The notes below the pieces were generated by a model. The model ran no database searches. It saw only the letters and a program-made list of their open reading frames with translations, and had not been told where the DNA came from. Below are positions 37,357 to 45,785 of a stretch of 64,000 nucleotides of DNA, piece after piece; positions within the stretch are counted from its first letter, which is position 1, and the number at the start of each line of letters is the position of its first letter. Source of the stretch: Gammaproteobacteria bacterium (GTDB lineage: Bacteria > Pseudomonadota > Gammaproteobacteria > Enterobacterales > Alteromonadaceae); NCBI GenBank assembly GCA_018826295.1, contig JAHJZX010000050.1:1-64000 (forward strand). Direction: 5' to 3'. A program made the position numbers and the translations under genes.

Positions 37357-37885
37357 CTGCTGTTTCCCCTTCAACTTTCACTTCTTTTTTTGAATCTGCT
37401 GCACTGTCAGGGGTTTCTTTCAAGTTCTGATTGCTGTAAACGCCGCTATCAGCAGCACTATCTGCATCAATACTAACCATCGGAGAAAGATTGGCAGAAA
37501 CATAAACAGCAAGTAAAAAGCTGGCCAAAGATGTCACATCAGCAAACACCGAATTTAAAGAAATATTTGTTTGTTGTTCTAATGCCAGCTTGGCTATAAA
37601 GGCACAAACACCCCAAACAGCTAAATTAAACAACATGCTGTATACGTAATTACCAAAACTATTGCCCATGGAACTGTGCAGCGTCCAACTGCGTTTTAAA
37701 ACAACAAGTAGCAAAATAAAAAATACACATTCGTACACCGACAAAGAACTAACAGCCAAATCATCTTCAAACACTAGCCAAGCTAAAAAAACGACTGCGG
37801 CAACGGCTAAAAAAAGCATTAATACGTTCAAAGTCGCCCAAAAAAACCACTGTACAGAACTGACAAAAAACCGTTCAACTGACAT
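37349..37885 (-). CDS. Four-helix membrane protein with charged tail
   Basis: A 178-residue protein: four hydrophobic helices (about residues 15-38, 48-66, 80-102, 110-135), then a Ser/Asp/Lys-rich tail of ~45 residues. First gene of the AT-rich minus-strand operon. No family recognised. Confidence 0.6.
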   Translation of the reverse strand: MSVERFFVSSVQWFFWATLNVLMLFLAVAAVVFLAWLVFEDDLAVSSLSVYECVFFILLLVVLKRSWTLHSSMGNSFGNYVYSMLFNLAVWGVCAFIAKLALEQQTNISLNSVFADVTSLASFLLAVYVSANLSPMVSIDADSAADSGVYSNQNLKETPDSAADSKKEVKVEGETADV

Positions 37886-37980
37886 TAAAACTACTCTCTA
37901 TTTTTATTGAATTTATATGCTGATAGCGTATGTCTTAACCAACTCGTAAGGTCGTATTTTTGTTACAGAAAAAGCTTCCA

Positions 37981-38097
37981 TTAAACCCATTCTTCTCCTA
38001 GTGTCTCTGCTTGCTGCAGCACTAGCTGCACGGCGTCGTCGGCCATATCTGGTGGGTATTTGTATTTACGTAGTATCCGCTTCACCATTAAGCGCAA
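37981..38097 (-). pseudogene. Remnant of an HsdR C-terminus (type I restriction endonuclease)
   Basis: The last ~37 codons of this frame read LRLMVKRILRKYKYPPDMAD and end LVLQQAETLGEEWV before the stop at 37981. This strongly resembles the terminal KRxLRKYxYPPD...VLxQAExLxEEW block of HsdR proteins (HsdR_C type). Upstream the frame runs into repeats unrelated to HsdR, so the rest of the gene is gone. It differs from the intact HsdR at 54946-58380, which has an EcoEI-type C-terminus. Confidence 0.7.
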
Positions 38098-38115
38098 ACT
38101 GGCGCCTGCGCGGTC

Positions 38116-38138
38116 CAAAATTGTTCCAGACAATTTTG
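38116..38138. repeat. Short inverted repeat
   Basis: CAAAATTGT / ACAATTTTG separated by 5 bp, at the junction between the HsdR remnant and the 85-bp repeat. It could mark a recombination scar; alternatively a weak terminator. Confidence 0.6.
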
Positions 38139-38139
38139 T

Positions 38140-38224
38140 GCTCCCGGCGAATTTGCCGAACCGAAGGGTTCTCATCAAATCCTCGATCTCTGCCGCGTTA
38201 AAACAAAAACCCCGAGCTTTTGGC
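38140..38224. repeat. 85-bp direct repeat, copy A
   Basis: Copy A of an 85-bp repeat; the second copy is at 38295-38379 (offset 155 bp) with two mismatches (C/T and A/G). It contains a hairpin GAACC-GAAG-GGTTC and half of the terminator found next to copy B. Confidence 0.9.
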
Positions 38225-38294
38225 AGTACCGAGGGATTGCCAGCACCATCCATGGCGCTGGCCCTGCGGGCCGCACTAAAGTGCGTCCAAATTC

Positions 38295-38379
38295 GCTCCC
38301 GGCGAATTTGTCGAACCGAAGGGTTCTCATCAAGTCCTCGATCTCTGCCGCGTTAAAACAAAAACCCCGAGCTTTTGGC
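38295..38379. repeat. 85-bp direct repeat, copy B
   Basis: Copy B, next to the complete terminator. The 70 bp between the copies contains no gene; similar short spurious frames arise in it. Two copies of a tRNA-flank sequence suggest more than one integration or excision event at this spot. Confidence 0.9.
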
Positions 38380-38396
38380 TCGGGGTTTTTGTTTTA
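38352..38396. terminator. Strong terminator next to the tRNA-Ser-like end
   Basis: AAACAAAAACCCCGAGC / GCTCGGGGTTTTTGTTT pair around a short TTTTG loop; a strong symmetric terminator lying between repeat copy B and the tRNA-like sequence. In minus-strand reading it follows the tRNA 3' end by about 5 nt, as expected for the native tRNA terminator. Confidence 0.9.
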
Positions 38397-38399
38397 ATC

Positions 38400-38413
38400 T
38401 GGCGGAGAGAGAG
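38400..38413 (-). other. tRNA-Ser 3'-end-like sequence (candidate attachment site)
   Basis: On the minus strand the 14 nt CTCTCTCTCCGCCA match the acceptor 3' end of gammaproteobacterial serine tRNAs (12 of them match the E. coli serU end, CTCTCTCCGCCA, from memory). No complete tRNA is present: going upstream the sequence does not continue as a T arm. A 3' tRNA fragment followed by a terminator is the usual residue of island integration at a tRNA gene. The 174 bp to the next gene hold nothing else I recognise. Confidence 0.55.
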
Positions 38414-38587
38414 TATTCCACATTGATGTCGCGCCCCTTATTTTTAAAGGGCTCCAGCCTCTCGTTGTTGCACTTACCCCTAAACTTTACCTTTTTATCT
38501 CGCCTTGAGTAAATCAAGGTTTCGAACAGATGCTACCACCAGTGATCATCAGGTACAACTTATGTTTTATGAGAACAACAGATGTAA

Positions 38588-39238
38588 TTAAAAGTATGCA
38601 ACGTCGCCCCCTCGCTTCTCGTAGAGCTCTACAGGATCTTCATCAAACCCCATCCCACGGTAAACATGCGCTAGTTTAGCGGGGTTATAAATAGCGTTAA
38701 CCTTTTTAAGATACTCATTAGTAAGCACAAGATGCTCTTCAATATCTTTACTCTCAGCCGCAGTACTTACTTTAAGACCTTCTTCAAGCTTCCGCTTATC
38801 CTCTAGTAGCTTTTCTCTAAATTTGTTTTGATGATCAACACGTTGTGCATAATGTTCAAAAGGCTCCTTTGAAACCTCATGCAAAGCACGACCAGCGCAT
38901 AACAAACTTCTGTTTTCGAAAGAAAAAAAAGATGGTTCATCTAATAGCTTTTGAATATAGCCAACATCTCTAAATGTAGCTCTCTCTTCCTCCGAGAAGT
39001 TAAAAAACCAGCGTCTTACAGAATCCTTCGTTATGAAAAACTCCTGTGTTGTACCAAAATCAATATGAACAAAGTTCCCCATAAAATTTGCATAATATCG
39101 ATTGGGGACATCTCTAAATCCCTTGATAACATCGTCAATAATCAACAACTCGTTCACTGGCAGACCTATCACTACTCTTTTGTTATTCCCATTATGCTGA
39201 GTAAATTGACTTTGGTCACTCACAAATGGCTTAAACAT
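38588..39238 (-). CDS. Unknown soluble protein
   Basis: A 216-residue soluble protein with a long charged helical segment near residues 125-180 (NKFREKLLEDKRKLEEGLKV), likely coiled coil. No recognised domain. First gene inside the presumed island, AT-rich. Confidence 0.6.
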   Translation of the reverse strand: MFKPFVSDQSQFTQHNGNNKRVVIGLPVNELLIIDDVIKGFRDVPNRYYANFMGNFVHIDFGTTQEFFITKDSVRRWFFNFSEEERATFRDVGYIQKLLDEPSFFSFENRSLLCAGRALHEVSKEPFEHYAQRVDHQNKFREKLLEDKRKLEEGLKVSTAAESKDIEEHLVLTNEYLKKVNAIYNPAKLAHVYRGMGFDEDPVELYEKRGGDVAYF

Positions 39239-39361
39239 TACTTCATACAGTCAACCAGCTAGAGTTCATACACTCTTAAATAAATTTCGCCAATCCCGTT
39301 GCTAATTACTCATGAGGACACCGAAAAGGTCATGTCCAGCCGCAATATATGAGGGCAGAAA

Positions 39362-39742
39362 ATGAATACAACTAACAGTGCTATACGGGTATACCAGCGG
39401 GCCAGCAAGTCGCCATGGGATGATGCCTCTACGTATTTGCTAATGGCGAATACGAAGAAAGGCAGCAACGGTGAGCAGGTATTTGAGGACTATATCTACC
39501 TGCACCGGGACAAGGCCGGACGTAACCTGGGTATCAGCATCAGTAAAACGCTGCGTGACAGACACAGCGCCGCGCAATACCTTGAGGGCGATGAGATGTA
39601 CCGGGTACTGTCAGCTTGCTCTGCAGATATTGCTGAGTTCTGCATACAGCACGCGGATGATTTTGAGGCCATATTCGGCTTACCGCCGGATATCTATATG
39701 GAAGTGGCTATGTATTACTGGGACATTATGACGAAGCGTTAA
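39362..39742 (+). CDS. Unknown small protein
   Basis: A 126-residue soluble protein, ATG preceded by GAGGG. It is transcribed alone between two minus-strand genes and followed by a good terminator. No recognised family. It reads as a globular protein with a hydrophobic/aromatic tail (YMEVAMYYWDIM). Confidence 0.6.
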   Translation: MNTTNSAIRVYQRASKSPWDDASTYLLMANTKKGSNGEQVFEDYIYLHRDKAGRNLGISISKTLRDRHSAAQYLEGDEMYRVLSACSADIAEFCIQHADDFEAIFGLPPDIYMEVAMYYWDIMTKR

Positions 39743-39745
39743 CCT

Positions 39746-39771
39746 AACGGCGGGGTATCCCGCCGTTTTTT
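39746..39771 (+). terminator. Rho-independent terminator
   Basis: ACGGCGGG (39747-39754) and CCCGCCGT (39759-39766) with a 4-nt loop and a T run to 39771, 5 bp after the preceding small gene. Confidence 0.88.
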
Positions 39772-39806
39772 ACTTTAACCTCCCGAGACCTGCTTGGAGG
39801 GCCTAT

Positions 39807-42728
39807 TTAAGATAGTGTTTTTAGGCTGGGTAAATAATCAATAACCTGCTCTTTATGGCTACAGCTCGCCCCTTCTTTGCGGTAGTTTCTGCATCCCCAG
39901 AAGGTGCCGTAAGGGCCAGAGCGCTGCAACATCTCGGCACCACACTTAGAACACACTGGCACCCAGTTACCGCAGCTGTCACTTAAACAAACCTTGAAAC
40001 GCCCTTCTCGCTTCATCGGCGAACTGCATTTGCTGCAGCCGCGCTCTTTGTGGTTACACAGCGGGTATTTGTTACAACCGAAAAAAGCACCAAACTGCCC
40101 GGCTCTTGGCACCATGCTGCCGGTTTTGCACTTAATGCATTTGATTAGATGGAATAACTGCTGACTTAATGACGTTTCAAATTCATTAAGTTCCAGCGGA
40201 TACTTGTCGTTTAGTAACTCGACTACAAATTCAGATGCAACGGCCATATCGGTAATAAGATATGCCCGGTGTCTGGCGCGGGTTAACGCGACATAAAACA
40301 GCCGTCGCTCTTCAGCATATTCAAACTGCTCCTTAGCTGGTAATAACGCCTCCAGCAGTGGGTGCGTTACTTTCTGTGAGGGGAACCCATGCTTGCCGTT
40401 TTCTAATCCAAGGATAACGACATAGTCGGCCTCTTTGCCTTTTGACGCGTGAATGCTAAAGCATTCCAGTTTTAACTGGTTAAATTGGCGGGATAAACGT
40501 TTTAAATCGGCATAATCTGGTAAGTTAAAGCCAAACCGACCCAACAGGTAAATTGTACTACCGGGTTCTGCAATCGTGCTGATCTTTTGCAGTACTTTTT
40601 CTATTCGGTCAGGCTCTCCCGGGCTAATGCGGTTATCCGCTCGCATTAATGTGACGGTCGGTTTAATCACGCGGGTTAAGGTATTAAGCTGTTTTCTGAC
40701 CTGCTGAGGGTTTTGCAGCACAAAACGCGAGGCGACATCGCTGATACTGTTGTTAAAGCGAAAGGTCAGATCTAAAGGTGTAGTTTGAGTGGGACCAAAC
40801 CGCGAAACAAAGTCAGTGGTAAACTGCAAATCACTACCAGTAAAACGATAAATGGCCTGCCAATCATCGCCGACACAAAACAGTGACGCCCCAGGCACAC
40901 TGTCACGCAAATACATAACCAACCGGGCTCTGGCATCGGAAATATCCTGGAATTCATCAACCAGTAAGTACTTCCAACGGCTTTTAAAGCGCCCGCTTTT
41001 TACATAACTAAGGGCTTTACCTATCATATCGTCAAAGTCGATATGATTGTTCCTGGCTAGTAAGCGCTGATAGTCATCGACTACCGGCAAAAGCAAAGAC
41101 AACGCCGCTCGCACTTGTTGAGGGTTATCAGCGGCTTCTATAGCGTTCTCTAGTTGACCTTGTTCATAACAATTTGCCCGGTAGCGTTTTAGCAAATCAG
41201 TTAGCAGCAGTGCAAAGGCCGATATCGCACCAAACTCTCTCAACGTCTCAAGCACCGCTTCTGGCGGCAATGGTTCTGGCTTAACGCCAAAGTTCGCGAA
41301 TTGTTTATCCAATTCGGTATATAACGTCCCGTCCAGATGTTGATAGTGATACAAGGTGACAAGCTTAGTCCCGTGCCTTTGGTGTAATTGCTGCTTCCAG
41401 GCCATGCCCTCATGATAGGCTTGCCGGTTTACATAAGGTGCAGTATTACCTTGTCGGTCAATACCGTAAAACTCGATATAGATACCGTAATCCGGCAGGT
41501 AAAAGTCGGGCTGGTACTGGCGATGGAACACATCTGCCGTGGGGTGTTCGTAACTTGCCTCATATTGATATTCAATACCTTGCCTGAGCAGGTAATTCGC
41601 AATCAGGCACTCGCCCAAACTTTTTACTTTCTCGCCTTTAAGCGTGCGGATGTCATTGGCCAGTATGTAATCGAAATACGCTCCTTCGCTGTCAAAATCA
41701 AATGCATTTTTAACCGGATACAGGTAATTCTGAAAATAATCCAACACCAGCTTTTGATACGCAGGCTGCTTTAAATGCTCTTCAAACCATTCATTCACCT
41801 GCTTTGCCAGCAGCTTGTCGTCATCAGCTAGTGGCGTAAGCGACGGCTGTTTCCCCTCAACACTGGCAATAATATCTTTGCCCAGCTTATGGAAGGTACT
41901 GGCAGTGATCCCGCAATCCCCTAAACGCTTTTCAATCCGCTCCTGCATTTCAGCCGCGGCTTTATTGGCAAAAGCCAGCATCAGTATTTCACTCGCCTGC
42001 GCCTGGCCACTTTGCAATAAATAACCAGCACGCCCCACCATAGTGCTGGTTTTCCCAGTTCCGGCCCCCGCCAGTACCAGGTTGTTGTCTTCATCGATAA
42101 CACAGGCTTCACGCTGCTTTTCTGTAAGCGGCTTGCTTTCTACCTTATCAAAGAACTGCTGGTGCAAAGCCAATTGCTTTTTGATGTATTGCTGTCTTAG
42201 CAGGTTAAAATCTGCCTCTTTCCAACCTGCTTTAAACTGTAATGTTTCGAAAACAGTAAAATCAACGTTAGGAAAACTTGCTCTATCCGGCAGTGTTTTG
42301 AACTGTTTTACTGCTTGCTTTGCCAGCGCTACGACTTGTTTCAATCGGGATGTTCTTGGGTAACCAGCACTTAGCAACCGCTGTATGTCAGCTAATACTT
42401 GTTGCATAGCTGGTGAAAGCTGACCAAACCAAACCCCAGTAAGCCATCTAAAATGTTCTTCACACGCTTGCTTTGGCAGGCCATTAATTAAAAGTTCGCC
42501 GCGATCAGTGGTTAAACATAAATCCGCGAAGAAGAAACCTTCAATCTTAGTGTTGGTTTTAGTTAAAGAATCGGGCAACACAGTATAACGCTGCCCGTTA
42601 ACCGTTTTTAATTCTAAACGCTCGTCAATCAAGCTTAACGTTACCGGCTCTACGCCAAACAGGCGCAAAAACCAATGTGGCTTAATTACTCTACTAATGC
42701 CTGGCGTCTCAGTACTACTTTGCGTCAA
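39807..42728 (-). CDS. UvrD/HelIV-type SF1 helicase with embedded nuclease-like domain and zinc ribbons
   Basis: A 973-residue protein. Walker A GAGTGKTSTM is near residue 222, Walker B DEFQDISDAR near 593, and QAIYRFTGSD, FRFNNS, SIHASKGKEAD and FYVALTRARH follow. Between them, near residues 385-460, is a PD-(D/E)xK-like block: YQPDFYLPDYGIYIEFYGI. The C-terminus (about 860-960) has three to four Cys-rich topoisomerase-type zinc ribbons. The start is TTG at 42728 with AAGGG 7 nt upstream. A 3'-5' helicase with possible nuclease activity; last gene of the long minus-strand series. Confidence 0.85.
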   Translation of the reverse strand: MTQSSTETPGISRVIKPHWFLRLFGVEPVTLSLIDERLELKTVNGQRYTVLPDSLTKTNTKIEGFFFADLCLTTDRGELLINGLPKQACEEHFRWLTGVWFGQLSPAMQQVLADIQRLLSAGYPRTSRLKQVVALAKQAVKQFKTLPDRASFPNVDFTVFETLQFKAGWKEADFNLLRQQYIKKQLALHQQFFDKVESKPLTEKQREACVIDEDNNLVLAGAGTGKTSTMVGRAGYLLQSGQAQASEILMLAFANKAAAEMQERIEKRLGDCGITASTFHKLGKDIIASVEGKQPSLTPLADDDKLLAKQVNEWFEEHLKQPAYQKLVLDYFQNYLYPVKNAFDFDSEGAYFDYILANDIRTLKGEKVKSLGECLIANYLLRQGIEYQYEASYEHPTADVFHRQYQPDFYLPDYGIYIEFYGIDRQGNTAPYVNRQAYHEGMAWKQQLHQRHGTKLVTLYHYQHLDGTLYTELDKQFANFGVKPEPLPPEAVLETLREFGAISAFALLLTDLLKRYRANCYEQGQLENAIEAADNPQQVRAALSLLLPVVDDYQRLLARNNHIDFDDMIGKALSYVKSGRFKSRWKYLLVDEFQDISDARARLVMYLRDSVPGASLFCVGDDWQAIYRFTGSDLQFTTDFVSRFGPTQTTPLDLTFRFNNSISDVASRFVLQNPQQVRKQLNTLTRVIKPTVTLMRADNRISPGEPDRIEKVLQKISTIAEPGSTIYLLGRFGFNLPDYADLKRLSRQFNQLKLECFSIHASKGKEADYVVILGLENGKHGFPSQKVTHPLLEALLPAKEQFEYAEERRLFYVALTRARHRAYLITDMAVASEFVVELLNDKYPLELNEFETSLSQQLFHLIKCIKCKTGSMVPRAGQFGAFFGCNKYPLCNHKERGCSKCSSPMKREGRFKVCLSDSCGNWVPVCSKCGAEMLQRSGPYGTFWGCRNYRKEGASCSHKEQVIDYLPSLKTLS

Positions 42729-42787
42729 TACAAAACCCTTTTTATAACTTGATGGCAGCCGGTGTTAAATTCGACAGAACTAGCGGG

Positions 42788-43477
42788 CTACTTTTTAAAG
42801 TCTTTGAAGTAAACAACGTTACACTCGCTGTTTTTTTGATTAGTTGGCCCGGCCGTGATATCCAGCTCACTGCTTGGTGGCTTAATTAGGCTTGTGCAGT
42901 AGTCCAGTAACGCCAGCACAGGCACCACTTTACTCTTAGCTTTATTCACCCGTTTCGGTTGGGTATTCAGGTAAACGGCTAATTCCAGCGCTAAATCAGG
43001 CGAAAGTGCGTCTTTACGCCGGTCAGCCAGAGTCTGGGTTGCCCAAAGCCCGGCATCACTGACATGGCCGTTTACACTGCGATCGGTGTTTTTAACCCAC
43101 TGCTGTTCAAATGTGACTTCGCCAAGGCTACTTAAAAGCAGCGCAATATCGCTGCGCGGCATTATGCCTGATAAACGCAGTGTTTCGGCCAACACCCACT
43201 GCCATTCCATTTGCAGGCGCTGGGTTAGCTCTTCAACGCTCATTAGCAAGTCAACCGGAATAAACAGCGTAAAACGGCTATTGGCTTCGGTGGCAATAAT
43301 GGTTTTATGCCAGCTGCCGTAGCGGTTTTCAATAATGTGTAACTGCCAGCACATTTGCTCACGGGTGCTGGTAACGGTATTTACCCCCACCTGCTGGCCG
43401 GGTGCTGAGGGCAAGCGCGGTAAGTCGGTTTTTAGCCATTTGTTTAGGGCGTTTGTAGTGCAATATAAATATTTCAT
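42788..43477 (-). CDS. Unknown protein, DUF6933-like start
   Basis: A 229-residue protein. Its first half (MKYLYCTTNALNKWL, then NRYGSWHKTIIATEANSRF and TLFIPVDLL) resembles DUF6933, a domain seen in small proteins of unknown role; I hold this only lightly. Starts just after the PLD-like gene on the same strand (8-bp gap), so part of the same transcript. Confidence 0.6.
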   Translation of the reverse strand: MKYLYCTTNALNKWLKTDLPRLPSAPGQQVGVNTVTSTREQMCWQLHIIENRYGSWHKTIIATEANSRFTLFIPVDLLMSVEELTQRLQMEWQWVLAETLRLSGIMPRSDIALLLSSLGEVTFEQQWVKNTDRSVNGHVSDAGLWATQTLADRRKDALSPDLALELAVYLNTQPKRVNKAKSKVVPVLALLDYCTSLIKPPSSELDITAGPTNQKNSECNVVYFKDFKK

Positions 43478-43485
43478 TTTAAAAC

Positions 43486-44361
43486 TTAACTCAGAACCTT
43501 TAACGATACCCGACCATCAGCAATAACTTGTTTGACCCAACTGTGGGCATCGAGGCACTCATCCTTACCACACAAATTAATACTCAATTTATCAGCTTGA
43601 GCTCCAAGCGCTGCGCCGACAATAAAGCCCTGCCCTGACTTCAGTGCGCCATACTCTGTGAAAAAATATCTATCGTGAAAAAATTTGGAAGGCACTATAA
43701 CTAGGTTAAATTTCGGAATAAATGCATATTCTTCTTTGTATTCACGCTCAAACACAGCGGCAGGATCTGCTGCATCAATACTGGTTACAAGAGTAATACT
43801 CAACACATTTTGGTTAGTTTGAAGAAAGTTAAATATCGCTTTTAATACAGGGTTTGACGCTAGGCTAAAATACTGGTCGATAATCACAAGATTACCACCA
43901 ATCCGCAATAGCGAACTAAAAACTTCAACGATACTTTCAGCGGTTTTGTCGACCCTTTTTGTAGGTGGAATGACCCAACATTGATGGCCAGCTATTATTT
44001 CTTCATAACTAAGCGCGCTGCCAACCCGTTCAGATATCACTGAGTTGAACGGCCTTAATGCTCGCTGATGCTCTAACCAATCCAGCCAATCTACAGCACT
44101 AATATGTGAGCGGTAGCGTGGCATGATAATTTTGTCTTGAGACTTATCTTTGAGAAGGCTATTCAGAAAGTTTGTAATGGATTTTTTCTTTACTGGTCCT
44201 AAATCTTCAGCAGATTTAGCTGCTTGATATGCCTCTTTTATCCAATCTCGAAGCGGCGCAACCGCATATCTACCAGCCTCATAACCAAAATTACTTTTAA
44301 GCAATCCGTAGTAATGAAATTCACTTAAACAGTGGGGATCTAATGACACTTCCTGATACAT
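43486..44361 (-). CDS. PLD-like atypical protein, partner of the DUF3696 ATPase
   Basis: A 291-residue protein. The C-terminal half has LVIIDQYFSLASNPVLKAIFNFLQ, ITLVTSIDAADPAAVFEREYKEE and FHDRYFFTEYGALKSGQGFIVG, similar to an atypical phospholipase-D-like module in which one HKD is replaced by HDR(Y/F)..G. The ATG shares one base with the ATPase stop. The N-terminal half is helical and unassigned. It could be the effector or nuclease part of the pair. Confidence 0.6.
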   Translation of the reverse strand: MYQEVSLDPHCLSEFHYYGLLKSNFGYEAGRYAVAPLRDWIKEAYQAAKSAEDLGPVKKKSITNFLNSLLKDKSQDKIIMPRYRSHISAVDWLDWLEHQRALRPFNSVISERVGSALSYEEIIAGHQCWVIPPTKRVDKTAESIVEVFSSLLRIGGNLVIIDQYFSLASNPVLKAIFNFLQTNQNVLSITLVTSIDAADPAAVFEREYKEEYAFIPKFNLVIVPSKFFHDRYFFTEYGALKSGQGFIVGAALGAQADKLSINLCGKDECLDAHSWVKQVIADGRVSLKVLS

Positions 44362-45776
44362 CAGAACAGCTCCTCATCCCTTTCATCAAAGAATCCATTT
44401 GGCCAATCTTCAGCAAAATCGCCGTCCGTGGTCACATCAAGCTTAACTGGCTCAATACCATCCTCTCTGATATTCATATAAATGATACTTAAGTTATCAG
44501 GTCGAATTTTTGACTCGCGAACTCGGCGTAACAAACGAAGTATCATATGCTCACTGTGCGTTTCGATAAAAAACTGCTTCGTGACACTTAAATCGCTCGT
44601 TTGAAGCAGCAGTAACTCTGCCAACTCCACCTGCCACGCGGGGTGCAAGTGCAACTCTGGTTGTTCGATACTGACAATACCGATATCAGATTTCATCGCA
44701 GCAACTACAAACGGGAATACCTGAGAAATGCCTGCACCGACTTGTGATGGTAACAATGCATGTGAGTTTTGCGTTTCAGTGAGTGCAACGCCATAACCTT
44801 TGGGTGCGTTTAAAAACTGATAATTACATTTAAAATGCAGCTGATACCACTCGTTCACTTGCTGCTGCAAGGTTTTGCTACCGTTATAAAAGCCGTCCCA
44901 GCCCGCTTCACCATCGTACCAGCGTGACTTCTCCGGTACTTTTTTAGCCACAAAACTCCGGTTGGGAACTACCCGAAGCGGGCCAATATGTATCAAACTG
45001 GCGAGTTTCTTTTGTAGCAAACGCAATGGCCCGAGCAAGCCCTGAGACAGCGAAGCTTCAGCAAAGACCTTTGCGGCTAATGGGTGGTCTTCAAAAAACG
45101 CCGACCATTCCCAAGGTACATGATCCAGTTTTAAGCGAGTTGAAGAATCGGGTAAAGCTGTTTGCCCAGAATGTAGAGGAATTAACCCCCACATACCTGC
45201 CTTAACTGTTTCCGCTAGGTTGGTAAAAATATCAGCTACCGGCCAATGTGAGACATCAATATATGATGCACTTACTGATTTTTGACCTTTCTCTACTTGC
45301 AACGTCATAAATGGCTTTCCATTTACAAACGAACGGTACTCGCTGACATAGGCTTTGTTATCGAGGTTATTCCATTTAATATCAAGTTCAAACGAAGGAT
45401 TATCAGTCTGGCTATCCGGATACCAGCCAGTGTTATCTTCAACTAAATTTCGCTCAACCTCACTGATAAACTCATCAAACACATCTAAATCATCAGACGT
45501 GTCCAAGTCTAAACCTAGCGTAATGGTATTGTTGATATCCTTACCAAATACTAGTTCTTTAAAGCCGCCAAGATACAAATGCTCGCCGGTAACAGTTGAG
45601 TATTCAGGGTCAGGGTTTCGGTTAACTATCAACTCAAAAAGATAAATTAACGCATGCAAAATACTGCTTTTGCCCGAACTGTTCGCACCAAACAGCATTG
45701 TCACCGGAGCAAGTGGGATAACAGCCTTGCGGCGGATGCCTTTAAAGTTTTGGATGGTGATGGACTTTATTTGCAT
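44361..45776 (-). CDS. ABC-type AAA ATPase with DUF3696
   Basis: A 471-residue ATPase with SMC/Rad50-like ends: Walker A LFGANSSGKSSIL near residue 30, Walker B IVSIEQPELHLHP near residue 355, the H-loop FIETHSEHMILRLLRR, then a DUF3696 tail (EDGIEPVKLDVTTDGDFAEDWPNGFFDERDEEL). Such ATPases are the sensor subunit of several two-gene defence or toxin systems. It lacks a TOPRIM nuclease domain, which argues against OLD/Gabija-type assignment. Confidence 0.88.
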   Translation of the reverse strand: MQIKSITIQNFKGIRRKAVIPLAPVTMLFGANSSGKSSILHALIYLFELIVNRNPDPEYSTVTGEHLYLGGFKELVFGKDINNTITLGLDLDTSDDLDVFDEFISEVERNLVEDNTGWYPDSQTDNPSFELDIKWNNLDNKAYVSEYRSFVNGKPFMTLQVEKGQKSVSASYIDVSHWPVADIFTNLAETVKAGMWGLIPLHSGQTALPDSSTRLKLDHVPWEWSAFFEDHPLAAKVFAEASLSQGLLGPLRLLQKKLASLIHIGPLRVVPNRSFVAKKVPEKSRWYDGEAGWDGFYNGSKTLQQQVNEWYQLHFKCNYQFLNAPKGYGVALTETQNSHALLPSQVGAGISQVFPFVVAAMKSDIGIVSIEQPELHLHPAWQVELAELLLLQTSDLSVTKQFFIETHSEHMILRLLRRVRESKIRPDNLSIIYMNIREDGIEPVKLDVTTDGDFAEDWPNGFFDERDEELF

Positions 45777-45785
45777 GTTAAATCC

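Noticed and set aside
38060-38356. Plus-strand reading frames through the repeats
   Set aside because: They are made of the duplicated flank sequence and lack ribosome sites; treated as spurious.
38140-38379. Direct repeats considered as a CRISPR-like array
   Set aside because: Two 85-bp copies at one 155-bp offset, no regular spacers and no cas genes; the sequence matches tRNA-flank DNA better.
38400-38413. Complete tRNA-Ser gene here
   Set aside because: Only the last 14 nt match; no T, anticodon or D arm is present nearby.
39807-42728. Naming it recB or helicase IV outright
   Set aside because: Motor is UvrD-like but the extra nuclease-like insert and zinc ribbons differ; a precise orthologue is not proven.
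43486-45776. Assignment as Gabija or PARIS
   Set aside because: The ATPase has a DUF3696 tail and no TOPRIM; the partner is not the DUF4435/AriB type or a Gabija GajB. The UvrD gene 2 genes away is too large and has extra domains.
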